Assembly (NCBI GenBank): GCA_964584245.1
Contig: CAZOZK010000067.1
Location: forward strand, 1 to 5,540
Direction: 5' to 3'
Length of the DNA: 5,540 bases
Origin: CAZOZK01 sp964584245
GTDB taxonomy: Bacteria; Patescibacteriota; Microgenomatia; UBA1400; PJMF01
Shown: one piece after another, positions 1 through 5,540 of the stretch
Position numbering within the stretch: position 1 is the first letter of the stretch
Layout: every line of letters begins with the position of its first letter
Position numbers and translations under genes: made by a program
The notes under the pieces: generated by a model
What the model saw: the letters and a program-made list of their open reading frames with translations, nothing else
What the model was told of the DNA's origin: nothing
Database searches by the model: none

Positions 1-625
1 CAACTAGTGCTCCTTCTTTATTATTATTGATCAGCTTAGAAAGATAACGAATAAAAAAATCAAAACATTCATCGCTTAAAGGTGAAAAATCATTCTTTTT
101 ATTTCTATCTCTCATTAATTCATGTATGACGTTACCAATAGTTGTTTTTTCACCAATAACCTGTTGTAAATTTGTAATATTTGGAGTGTCCGATTTATCC
201 CAAGCAACATAAACACCCCACTCTTCAGACATCTCTATCCATGGATGTAAATGAAAATCTTCTCCAAGTTCTTTTTTTACAGTATCTAAAATTTCATTGC
301 CAGTTATTATAGGATAATCTCTACGAACCATGCCATGTAACGCTCTCTTCTCACAGGACAATATGAATTGATAGCCTATCCAGGCTTTATAAAGTAATGC
401 ACTTAAAAAAAGATAATCTGAGGTAATAGTTTCTATATCAATGTTTGCATCTAAAAATGTATCAGTATCGGTAGATTGTTCTTCAGAATTTGCACCATAA
501 AGTACCGTGTTAGAAATATCCTTAAACTTACTAAATTCATTCCAACGAGCAAGTATTCTGTTAGTTAGCCTATCGTATGCGTTTAACAATGTATTTAGTT
601 TTCTGTCACCCCTAGGTTCAAACAT
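1..625 (-). CDS. Hypothetical cytoplasmic protein, N-terminal part (3' end beyond window)
   Basis: An uninterrupted reading frame runs from an ATG at 625-623 to the left edge, giving 208 residues with no stop. The protein begins MFEPRGDRKLNTLLNAYDRL and I do not recognise its family. It has no signal peptide or convincing membrane segment, so it is probably cytoplasmic. Residues 1-40 look helical and basic. An acidic Ser/Thr/Asp-rich stretch lies at about 47-66. A hydrophobic, aromatic helix follows at about 70-92 (YLFLSALLYKAWIGYQFIL), then a Trp-rich segment at about 126-143 (HPWIEMSEEWGVYVAW) and a C-terminal helical part (FDFFIRYLSKL). Codon usage is plausible throughout and a strong promoter sits directly upstream, so I take it as a real gene. 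It is clearly richer in A and T than the large gene beside it, which may mean separate acquisition. It is divergent from that gene, so no operon link is implied. Confidence 0.85.
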   Translation of the reverse strand, partial: MFEPRGDRKLNTLLNAYDRLTNRILARWNEFSKFKDISNTVLYGANSEEQSTDTDTFLDANIDIETITSDYLFLSALLYKAWIGYQFILSCEKRALHGMVRRDYPIITGNEILDTVKKELGEDFHLHPWIEMSEEWGVYVAWDKSDTPNITNLQQVIGEKTTIGNVIHELMRDRNKKNDFSPLSDECFDFFIRYLSKLINNNKEGALV

Positions 626-640
626 ATTCTTATTATATCA
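626..640 (-). promoter_or_regulatory. Extended -10 promoter giving a leaderless transcript
   Basis: On the minus strand a perfect TATAAT (637-632) is preceded by TGA (640-638), which together match the extended -10 consensus TGn-TATAAT. Six bases (AAGAAT) separate it from the ATG. With the usual spacing, the first transcribed base is position 625, the A of the start codon. No good -35 hexamer is present at 17-bp spacing (AATTAG at 660-655), as is common for extended -10 promoters. No Shine-Dalgarno sequence is visible. The implied mRNA has no 5' leader. Confidence 0.7.
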
Positions 641-656
641 AATATGTCTACTATCT

Positions 657-683
657 AATTTGATCTTGTTTTAAGATTAAATT
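657..683. repeat. AT-rich inverted repeat, possible operator
   Basis: The arms AATTTGATCTT (657-667) and AAGATTAAATT (673-683) are complementary over 11 positions, with one G-T wobble, around the 5-base loop GTTTT. No T-run follows on either strand, so a terminator is unlikely. The repeat is centred about 45 bp upstream of the predicted start of the minus-strand gene and overlaps its -35 region, which suggests a regulator-binding site. Its left arm contains TTGAT, the same half-site as in the palindrome at 718-735. Confidence 0.45.
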
Positions 684-690
684 TCTATAC

Positions 691-718
691 TTGCACCACT
701 CTGATCTCTTAACATACT
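691..718 (+). promoter_or_regulatory. Possible promoter for the large surface-protein gene
   Basis: TTGCAC (691-696) and CATACT (713-718) are separated by 16 bp and resemble a weak sigma-70-type promoter. Transcription would begin near 725, giving a leader of about 50 bases. Two alternatives are an extended -10-like TGG-TACGGT at 741-749, with TTGATC (720-725) as its -35, and CATACT at 765-770. None is strong, so the promoter of the large gene is unsettled. Confidence 0.25.
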
Positions 719-735
719 GTTGATCCTGATCAACA
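718..735. promoter_or_regulatory. FNR/CRP-type palindromic operator candidate
   Basis: The sequence TGTTGATCCTGATCAACA is an 8-bp perfect dyad around a 2-base centre. Its core, 720-733, matches the FNR/ANR-family consensus TTGAT-N4-ATCAA at all ten specified positions. A 2-base loop is too tight for a good RNA hairpin, so a DNA site for a dimeric regulator is more likely. It lies 40 bp upstream of the large gene and overlaps the -35 or start region of two candidate promoters, positions that would suit repression better than activation. No regulator gene is in the window. Confidence 0.5.
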
Positions 736-774
736 ATCAATGGTACGGTAAGCAGTAAGTAACGCATACTCTAT

Positions 775-3700
775 ATGTGTGACTTTTGTATGACTCACTT
801 GAATATAAAAAAACTACTATCGATTGCCCTTGAGCTAGTAAAGATGCCAGTATTTTTTGCTGGTGTTTCTGCATTGCTGGTAGTGGGCAGCATACTTTGG
901 TCAAATAAGTTGCAGGTCCAAGCCGACAGCACGGTAGTTCTCGAAACTTTTATTACTTCAGAAACAATGGCGTTCCCGACCGATCAAAGTATTTCGCTCG
1001 CATCAATACCAACAGAATCTACCCTCGTTTTATTTAGTTCCTACCGAAATCCAAACACTGGCAATATTTTTTCAATCAGTACTTCAGAAGCAGAATCATT
1101 TACTAGTGGGTGTCGCGACGCAAACGCAGAGTACGTGACTGAAGTCTGGTACCTATCATCTAGTTCAATTCTCGATTTTGACGTGAATATTACCTGGGAA
1201 CAAGACGTTGAAGATGTCCGAACAGGCATTGCAGTATTTTCAAACACCGATCTCATAAATGGACCTGTTTCTAATTCTTTTTGTTCAAATGATTGGACAC
1301 AATCGCCAAGGTATGAAGTAACATCAGCAAATAACGATTTAATTGTAGCGGCACTAGGTACGTATTCCGGAGATTCAAATATTCTCACACCAATAAACAC
1401 GCCAATACAAGAAATTTGGAACCAAACAGGTGGAATAAATATTTTGCAAAGTGTGGCTACCTGGGAGGGTAGTTCCCCACTGCGAGAAATTGGCTGGGAT
1501 ATGTCCGTGACTGGGGGATGGCCATGGGCGATTGCTGGTGTTGTGCTTCCCAGTCCAACAAACGGTGATGGTGATGCTCCAACCATAAATTTAACCGCTC
1601 CAGTTGATGCAATTTTGCCTCCGACTTTTACTGTATCTGGTACCGTTACTGACGTTGCATCGAATGTTTCAAGCATTTCGCATGTGGTGTATTTAGTAGG
1701 AGACACAGAACCTGCATCCACACAAATTTCGTTTTCAGGAACTAATAATTCTGAATCATTCTCATTTGAAAAAACAGGGTTAGCGTTTGGCGATTATGTG
1801 CTTAAAATTTATGCTCTAGATAATCAGGGAAATTCTGCATTAGCTACTGAATATCCTTTTGAAGTTGCTGGTCCACCAAGTTGTGTGCTCGAAAATCTTG
1901 CTACTCCAACTACTGATACAACCCCAACATATACTGGAACATGTACCGACTCTAATGGCGTTGCAGATCTTCAATACCGTTTTTACGATGTTTTAGAAGG
2001 TGATTTTTTTCCTGCAAGTCCAAATTACCCAGCAATAACTGATTTTTCTGCTGGCACGCTAGGATCCAACTCTATTTCATTCTCATTTACTCCAAGCACT
2101 GATTTGCCTGATGGTTCATATATTGTAGAAGTACTTGCAGAAAACACACCAGGATTTACTGTCCCATCTGGAAGTAGAGCTCAAGATTATTTAGTTGTTG
2201 AAGCGGATGACAACCGACCTCCAGAATTAATTTTGAATCAAATTTTGCCAAATCCAACTGTCGACACACGTCCATATATTAGTGGTGCATGTAGAGATAC
2301 CTATGCTTTTGAAACCAACTCGACTATTTCTGGCATCCAGTATCGTATTGATAGTTCTGCCCCAGGAGATTGGGTAACAATTAATGCTTTTGATGGTGGA
2401 TACAATTCAGCCACAGAGTCATTTTCACTACGTTTGGCAACGCTGTCAGTAGGTAATCATACGGTAGAAGTTCGCTGCGAAGACTCGGTCGGAAATAATA
2501 CCGATGATGACGCATCATCAGAATCACAGACATTTGAAATAGTCGCTCCATCGGCTACTGTACCTGAGTTAGTTACTCTGAATGAGGATTTTAATACACA
2601 AGTGCGGAACTCAATTTTTTTCACTGACGCAATTTGGGGCAATGGTATAGTTCGTCTTAAAGAAGATATTGATTTTACTACAACCCAAATTGATACCAAT
2701 AATTTTGGTGCACGCTATGGCGATCTAAGTGCTGTATCAGATTTTGACTTGGTATCCGGTACAGATAATCTAATTTGGTATGTCAAACAAAATGAGTTTG
2801 TAAGTTTCAACACAGTTACCGAACAGATGAACGTATACAGCGGGAGCACCTATGGAATTACGCAGTTGAGTTCAATTGCGCAAGTAAAAAATGCTGATGG
2901 AGATGTCTTAGTTTTCGTTACAAGTAAAAGTGGTTTGTTACTTTTTAACGTAACGGATAATCTTTATGAACTCTATGAAGACAACGGTTTTTTCTCCCCA
3001 CATTATGATCCAAACAGAATTACGGTAGATACCCGTGATGGCCGAGTTGGTGCGTACATTCGTACGATTACTACTAACACAGATCTTGATACAAATATGC
3101 TGTATCTAAATACAGGAACTAATTTTACTGATCCCACTGATGATACGGTAACATGGCTCACTACAGCAGGGGGTATTAATATGTCTGATATTGGACATAT
3201 TGAGTTAGATACGACTCGAGATCTACTTCATATGAGCGTGTACGGCACAGGAATTGGTACGCTTCATGACAACAACACCCCAGCAAATTTTGCTGATGAC
3301 ACTCGTTCAACTTTCGCGGATGGATTTAAAACTCAGGCTGTTACAGATATTGCTCTGGATACTACTTCACATGCGATAGTCTTTACAAATAGTTCACCTT
3401 CAAATAGATATCTGTATGCAATAGTTTTTGACAACGAGTCTAGTGTTTCATTGGCAGATGCTACCGAGTATGAATTGGCTAGCGGAAGTGATTTGTTTAA
3501 TTATAGTTTGAGTAAAGTCACTTTCCTAGATGGCCCACAATATGTAGGCAATCAACTTTTTATTACAACTGATGAAGGTGTAGTTTTGTATTACAACACA
3601 AATGATAGCTATTCTGACCCACTCGATGATACGGTACTAGAATTCAATACTGCTAACTATAGATACCCGGCTGCCACAAAAAATATTGTGGTCAGTGATT

Positions 3701-5175
3701 ACAACACGCTCTACACCGTGATTGATCGAATTGGATTGCTGCGAGTTGATTTAGATCGCGCTTGGGAGCCGCTCAACACTGCCGTTGGTATTTCAGCCCC
3801 TCAAGAAGATCAACTCTACGTCAATCACATTAGTTTGGAAGAATTAGATGTTATTACCCGCATTGATGGCCAAGGTGTGTATGCTCCTGAATCAGTGGCT
3901 GGAGTAAATAGTTTTATTTCGGTTGATGATGGGTTGACTTGGGATGAAATCGAAGTTGGAGAACAAAAATCTGTGAGCGAAGAGGATTACCGTGTCCGTT
4001 TTAGATTAGATTTAACAACCAATCCAGGTACCACAGCTGTTGTTGATACGTACAGTTTGAGTTTTGGATCGTATCCAGAAGCGCCGGATGCTCCAACTAT
4101 TGATGCAACTCTAAACAAATCTACTGCTGCAGTTAATGAATCATTTGCCCTCTCAATTACCGCAGCTGACGACTTGGGATTCCCCGTTTTGAGTTACGGT
4201 GAGACCTCAACAATTACTTTGTACGATGCAAACACAAATGTAGCAACCACAGGATTATCAGGCGGCACACAAGCAGTCTTCACCAGTGGAGAGGCAAGTG
4301 TGAGTGGGTTAAGCATCAATAAAGCTGGCTCATTTTATATTCGAGTTGATGATGGAACGTATCAAGGGAACACCCCTGTCATTACTATTTCACAATCAAG
4401 TGGAAGCAGCGGTCCAGTACCAACCATGAGCTTTTCTGCAAGCAAATACGAAATAGCAGCAAATGAACGTATCGATCTTAACTGGAGTACCACTAATCTA
4501 ACAGAAGTTACGCTCAATAATGGTCACGGCATCCAGTCACTCAATGGTTCGCTGACTATTTCACCAGATAATTCACGAACCTATACGTTGACGGGCACTG
4601 GGCCTCATGGAGGACTCCAATCCAGTTTGACCATAACCGTTACTGGCGGAAGTTCGCAATCATCTAGCTCTCTAACAACCTCTGGTGGAACTACTATTGC
4701 AACTTCGCAGGCTGGGTCGTCAGTTGGAGTTGGTGGATTTGAGTATGATGAAACCGTTGACTCAAGTGCGTCGGGTGAGTTAGTTCGAATTACCTCTCCA
4801 TCTGATCGTAAGCGAGAAGCCTTAGATCGAGAAACAGTTCGTATCCAGTGGAGTGTTTCTGGAAATCCTGACCGGGTCTACATTGATTATTTGGACAAAG
4901 ACGTCTCAGCAGAAGGTAGTTTTGATTTTATACCAACTGGTCCCACCAAAATTACCATTACTGCCTATAAAAATGGTGAGGTTATGGACACTGAGGTATT
5001 TTCTGTAACACTTGCAGATGGAACTCAGGCAAAGAAGAAAACGTTATTTGCCCTTGGTTTGGAATTCATTCAGGGTAATTCCTCAAGAATCTTCATCTCC
5101 TGGCTACTTTTGCTTTTGTTATATATTTTGTATCGATTGTTATTTAAGAAGCGAAAAAAACGCGGTAGTTCCTAA
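775..5175 (+). CDS. Giant membrane-anchored surface protein with Ig-like domains and a beta-propeller
   Basis: This encodes a 1466-residue exported protein. A signal peptide has its hydrophobic core at 25-42 and a likely signal peptidase I site after Val-Gln-Ala50. Next come a Trp-containing beta-sandwich (52-261, ending WAIAGVVLPSP), Ig-like domains at about 268-366, 367-478 and 482-592, a probable seven-bladed beta-propeller (655-1000), a beta-sandwich (1001-1100) and Ig-like domains at 1103-1207 and 1216-1291. The last has the typical LNWSTTNLTEVTLNNG...TYTLTGTGP pattern. A Ser/Thr/Gly-rich linker (1292-1336) and a final Ig-like domain (1337-1413) lead to a membrane helix (1439-1457) and the tail KKRKKRGSS. 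The protein should therefore sit outside the membrane with its C-terminus inside. There is no LPXTG motif and no enzyme active site that I can see. An adhesive, sensory or envelope role is inferred from the architecture only. The start is uncertain: ATG at 775 follows an in-frame stop at 760-762, but ATG at 790 (MTHLNIKKLL) gives a more ordinary signal peptide and 844 is also possible. None has a Shine-Dalgarno sequence. Confidence 0.93.
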   Translation: MCDFCMTHLNIKKLLSIALELVKMPVFFAGVSALLVVGSILWSNKLQVQADSTVVLETFITSETMAFPTDQSISLASIPTESTLVLFSSYRNPNTGNIFSISTSEAESFTSGCRDANAEYVTEVWYLSSSSILDFDVNITWEQDVEDVRTGIAVFSNTDLINGPVSNSFCSNDWTQSPRYEVTSANNDLIVAALGTYSGDSNILTPINTPIQEIWNQTGGINILQSVATWEGSSPLREIGWDMSVTGGWPWAIAGVVLPSPTNGDGDAPTINLTAPVDAILPPTFTVSGTVTDVASNVSSISHVVYLVGDTEPASTQISFSGTNNSESFSFEKTGLAFGDYVLKIYALDNQGNSALATEYPFEVAGPPSCVLENLATPTTDTTPTYTGTCTDSNGVADLQYRFYDVLEGDFFPASPNYPAITDFSAGTLGSNSISFSFTPSTDLPDGSYIVEVLAENTPGFTVPSGSRAQDYLVVEADDNRPPELILNQILPNPTVDTRPYISGACRDTYAFETNSTISGIQYRIDSSAPGDWVTINAFDGGYNSATESFSLRLATLSVGNHTVEVRCEDSVGNNTDDDASSESQTFEIVAPSATVPELVTLNEDFNTQVRNSIFFTDAIWGNGIVRLKEDIDFTTTQIDTNNFGARYGDLSAVSDFDLVSGTDNLIWYVKQNEFVSFNTVTEQMNVYSGSTYGITQLSSIAQVKNADGDVLVFVTSKSGLLLFNVTDNLYELYEDNGFFSPHYDPNRITVDTRDGRVGAYIRTITTNTDLDTNMLYLNTGTNFTDPTDDTVTWLTTAGGINMSDIGHIELDTTRDLLHMSVYGTGIGTLHDNNTPANFADDTRSTFADGFKTQAVTDIALDTTSHAIVFTNSSPSNRYLYAIVFDNESSVSLADATEYELASGSDLFNYSLSKVTFLDGPQYVGNQLFITTDEGVVLYYNTNDSYSDPLDDTVLEFNTANYRYPAATKNIVVSDYNTLYTVIDRIGLLRVDLDRAWEPLNTAVGISAPQEDQLYVNHISLEELDVITRIDGQGVYAPESVAGVNSFISVDDGLTWDEIEVGEQKSVSEEDYRVRFRLDLTTNPGTTAVVDTYSLSFGSYPEAPDAPTIDATLNKSTAAVNESFALSITAADDLGFPVLSYGETSTITLYDANTNVATTGLSGGTQAVFTSGEASVSGLSINKAGSFYIRVDDGTYQGNTPVITISQSSGSSGPVPTMSFSASKYEIAANERIDLNWSTTNLTEVTLNNGHGIQSLNGSLTISPDNSRTYTLTGTGPHGGLQSSLTITVTGGSSQSSSSLTTSGGTTIATSQAGSSVGVGGFEYDETVDSSASGELVRITSPSDRKREALDRETVRIQWSVSGNPDRVYIDYLDKDVSAEGSFDFIPTGPTKITITAYKNGEVMDTEVFSVTLADGTQAKKKTLFALGLEFIQGNSSRIFISWLLLLLLYILYRLLFKKRKKRGSS
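844..924 (+). other. Signal peptide core and cleavage region of the large surface protein
   Basis: Residues 24-50 begin at an internal Met, run through the hydrophobic stretch VFFAGVSALLVVGSILW, and end in NKLQVQA before DST. Val at -3 and Ala at -1 fit signal peptidase I rules. Lysines at residues 12, 13 and 23 provide the positive n-region. No lipobox Cys is present, so it is not a lipoprotein. If cleavage fails, the same segment would act as an N-terminal membrane anchor. Confidence 0.75.
2737..3774 (+). repeat. Probable seven-bladed beta-propeller (protein-level repeat)
   Basis: Residues 655-1000 fall into seven degenerate units of about 30-55 residues, starting near 655, 700, 748, 808, 858, 914 and 970. 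Most contain a strand of the type I-x-L/V-D (RITVDTRDG, HIELDTTRD, DIALDTTSH, NIVVSDYNT), then a hydrophobic strand and a Gly-led strand such as GLLLFNV, GVVLYYN or GLLRVDL. Three units carry Asp-rich loops: TDPTDDTV (785-792), NFADDTR (838-844) and SDPLDDTV (947-954). The pattern recalls ligand-binding propellers of the Reg_prop/NHL/WD-like type. The blade count is my reading of the repeats, not a structure prediction. Confidence 0.6.
4648..5172 (+). other. C-terminal stalk and membrane anchor of the large surface protein
   Basis: Residues 1292-1336 form a Ser/Thr/Gly-rich linker (GGSSQSSSSLTTSGGTTIAT and onward) with several acidic residues, a likely flexible and possibly O-glycosylated stalk. 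A short Ig-like fold follows (1337-1413, with IQWSVSGNPDRVYIDYL). The lysines at 1420-1422 precede a loop, and residues 1439-1457 form a Leu-rich helix ending in a strongly basic tail. This is a stop-transfer anchor with the tail in the cytoplasm. It lacks LPXTG and a PEP-CTERM-type motif. Confidence 0.75.
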
Positions 5176-5186
5176 CTTCCGTTTTT
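5162..5186 (+). terminator. Probable intrinsic terminator overlapping the stop codon
   Basis: GGTAGTT (5164-5170) pairs with AACTTCC (5174-5180) around the loop CCT, with one T-T mismatch. A C-G pair (5163/5181) and a G-T wobble (5162/5182) extend the stem, and five T bases follow (5182-5186). The TAA stop lies inside the hairpin. A run of seven A at 5154-5160 would give a T-run on the other strand, so it could act in both directions. The stem is imperfect, so strength is uncertain. Confidence 0.4.
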
Positions 5187-5201
5187 CCATAATTTTCACA
5201 C

Positions 5202-5230
5202 TTGTCATTCCTATTCAAAATATCTAGTAT
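5202..5230 (+). promoter_or_regulatory. Promoter of the glycosyltransferase-like gene, predicted leaderless
   Basis: TTGTCA (5202-5207, five of six matches to TTGACA) and TAGTAT (5225-5230, four of six to TATAAT) are exactly 17 bp apart. Normal spacing puts the first transcribed base at 5237, the A of the next start codon. The arrangement repeats that at the left-hand gene. It implies that this gene is transcribed separately from the large surface-protein gene. Confidence 0.45.
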
Positions 5231-5236
5231 GCCTGT

Positions 5237-5540
5237 ATGCGTCGCCAATCTTCATTCTCACCATATTTAAAAGTAATTGCTCCGCTGGCAGTGCCAATTG
5301 TATTGATTGCTCTTTCATTAATCTGGCGATTTTTGTTTATCCAATATATTCCTTTTAGTTTTTACTATGACGAGTTAGATTATGTTTTTGCAGGACAGTC
5401 ATTGGCAAAACTTGGCACCGATGTATCGGGAAATTGGTCTGCGTGGCAGCTGCGCCCACTAATTACCTTTAATCAAACAGCCGAGCTCACTGCTTGGTTC
5501 CATAGTTTTTTCTATAGATTTTTCTTTGATTCTGTCATGT
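5237..5540 (+). CDS. Probable GT39/PMT-like (GT-C fold) membrane glycosyltransferase, N-terminal part
   Basis: The frame is open from ATG 5237 to the right edge, giving 101 residues. The start is well defined: an in-frame stop lies at 5225-5227 and this is the first ATG after it. The ATG at 5229 is in another frame and stops after 13 codons. The N-terminus is basic (MRRQ), followed by a membrane helix at about 12-35 (APLAVPIVLIALSLIWRFLF). The first outside loop then contains SFYYDELDYVFAGQSLAKLG. An acidic Asp-Glu pair just after helix 1, followed by an aromatic residue and a G-x-D-type stretch, is typical of lipid-phosphate-sugar-dependent glycosyltransferases of the GT39/ArnT/PMT group, where the acidic residue is catalytic. 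These enzymes transfer sugars outside the membrane to proteins or lipids. The acceptor cannot be read from this fragment. The catalytic core and C-terminus lie beyond the window, so the family call rests on a short region. Confidence 0.65.
   Translation, partial: MRRQSSFSPYLKVIAPLAVPIVLIALSLIWRFLFIQYIPFSFYYDELDYVFAGQSLAKLGTDVSGNWSAWQLRPLITFNQTAELTAWFHSFFYRFFFDSVM

Noticed and set aside
1..774. A mobile-element end or CRISPR-like repeats in the AT-rich left region
   Set aside because: I found no spaced direct repeats, transposase frame or terminal inverted repeats with a target duplication. The two dyads are isolated and read better as regulatory sites.
1041..1721. A 226-codon open frame on the minus strand inside the large gene
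   Set aside because: It lies entirely opposite the large coding sequence and has no coherent domain pattern or promoter. The plus-strand protein here has a clear signal peptide and beta-domain organisation, so this is a shadow frame.
2457..2699. An 80-codon open frame on the minus strand
   Set aside because: It is antisense to the third Ig-like domain and the linker before the propeller. It has low-complexity composition and no start signals.
775..5175. A sortase (LPXTG) or PEP-CTERM anchoring signal in the large protein
   Set aside because: The C-terminus has a Leu-rich helix and a basic tail, but neither LPXTG nor a PEP-type motif precedes it. A simple stop-transfer anchor is the better reading.
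5012..5227. A 71-codon open frame on the plus strand overlapping the 3' end of the large gene
   Set aside because: It is out of frame with the membrane anchor of the large protein, and its apparent hydrophobic part comes from the anchor's codons read in another frame. It has no start signal and overlaps the promoter of the next gene.
5229..5270. ATG at 5229 as the start of the downstream gene
   Set aside because: This frame stops after 13 codons. The ATG at 5237, in another frame, opens a long hydrophobic frame with family-like motifs.

Overview
The window looks like part of a bacterial genome of fairly low GC content. It holds one very large gene for a cell-surface protein, flanked by two genes cut by the window edges. 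The most likely source is an uncultivated lineage of the Patescibacteria/CPR type, or another lineage with unusual translation starts. The reasons are a giant mosaic surface protein held by one C-terminal membrane helix with no sortase motif, no readable Shine-Dalgarno sequence before any of the three genes, and two promoters placed so that transcription would begin on the start codon itself. This assignment is inference; no taxonomic marker gene is present.

Layout: (1) Positions 1-625, minus strand: the first 208 codons of a gene for a soluble protein of unknown family, visibly more AT-rich than the rest. It has a near-ideal extended -10 promoter and is probably leaderless. (2) Positions 626-774: a divergent intergenic region with an 11-bp-arm inverted repeat and an 18-bp palindrome that contains a perfect match to the FNR-type consensus TTGAT-N4-ATCAA. 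(3) Positions 775-5175, plus strand: a 1466-residue exported, membrane-anchored protein. In order it has a signal peptide, an N-terminal beta-sandwich, three Ig-like domains, a probable seven-bladed beta-propeller, another beta-sandwich, two more Ig-like domains, a Ser/Thr-rich linker, a last Ig-like domain, and a transmembrane helix with a Lys/Arg-rich tail. (4) Positions 5162-5186: a hairpin plus T-run overlapping the stop codon, probably a terminator. (5) From 5237 to the right edge, plus strand: the N-terminus of a polytopic membrane protein that looks like a GT39/PMT-type (GT-C fold) glycosyltransferase, with its own probable leaderless promoter.

Working picture (inference): the large protein is an adhesin, sensor or envelope-coat component displayed outside the membrane, with the propeller as the likely ligand- or partner-binding head carried on Ig-like arms. 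The downstream glycosyltransferase could modify surface proteins or polysaccharide, but it appears to be transcribed separately. Nothing ties the left-hand gene to this function. I saw no tRNA, rRNA, CRISPR array, transposase or insertion-sequence end.
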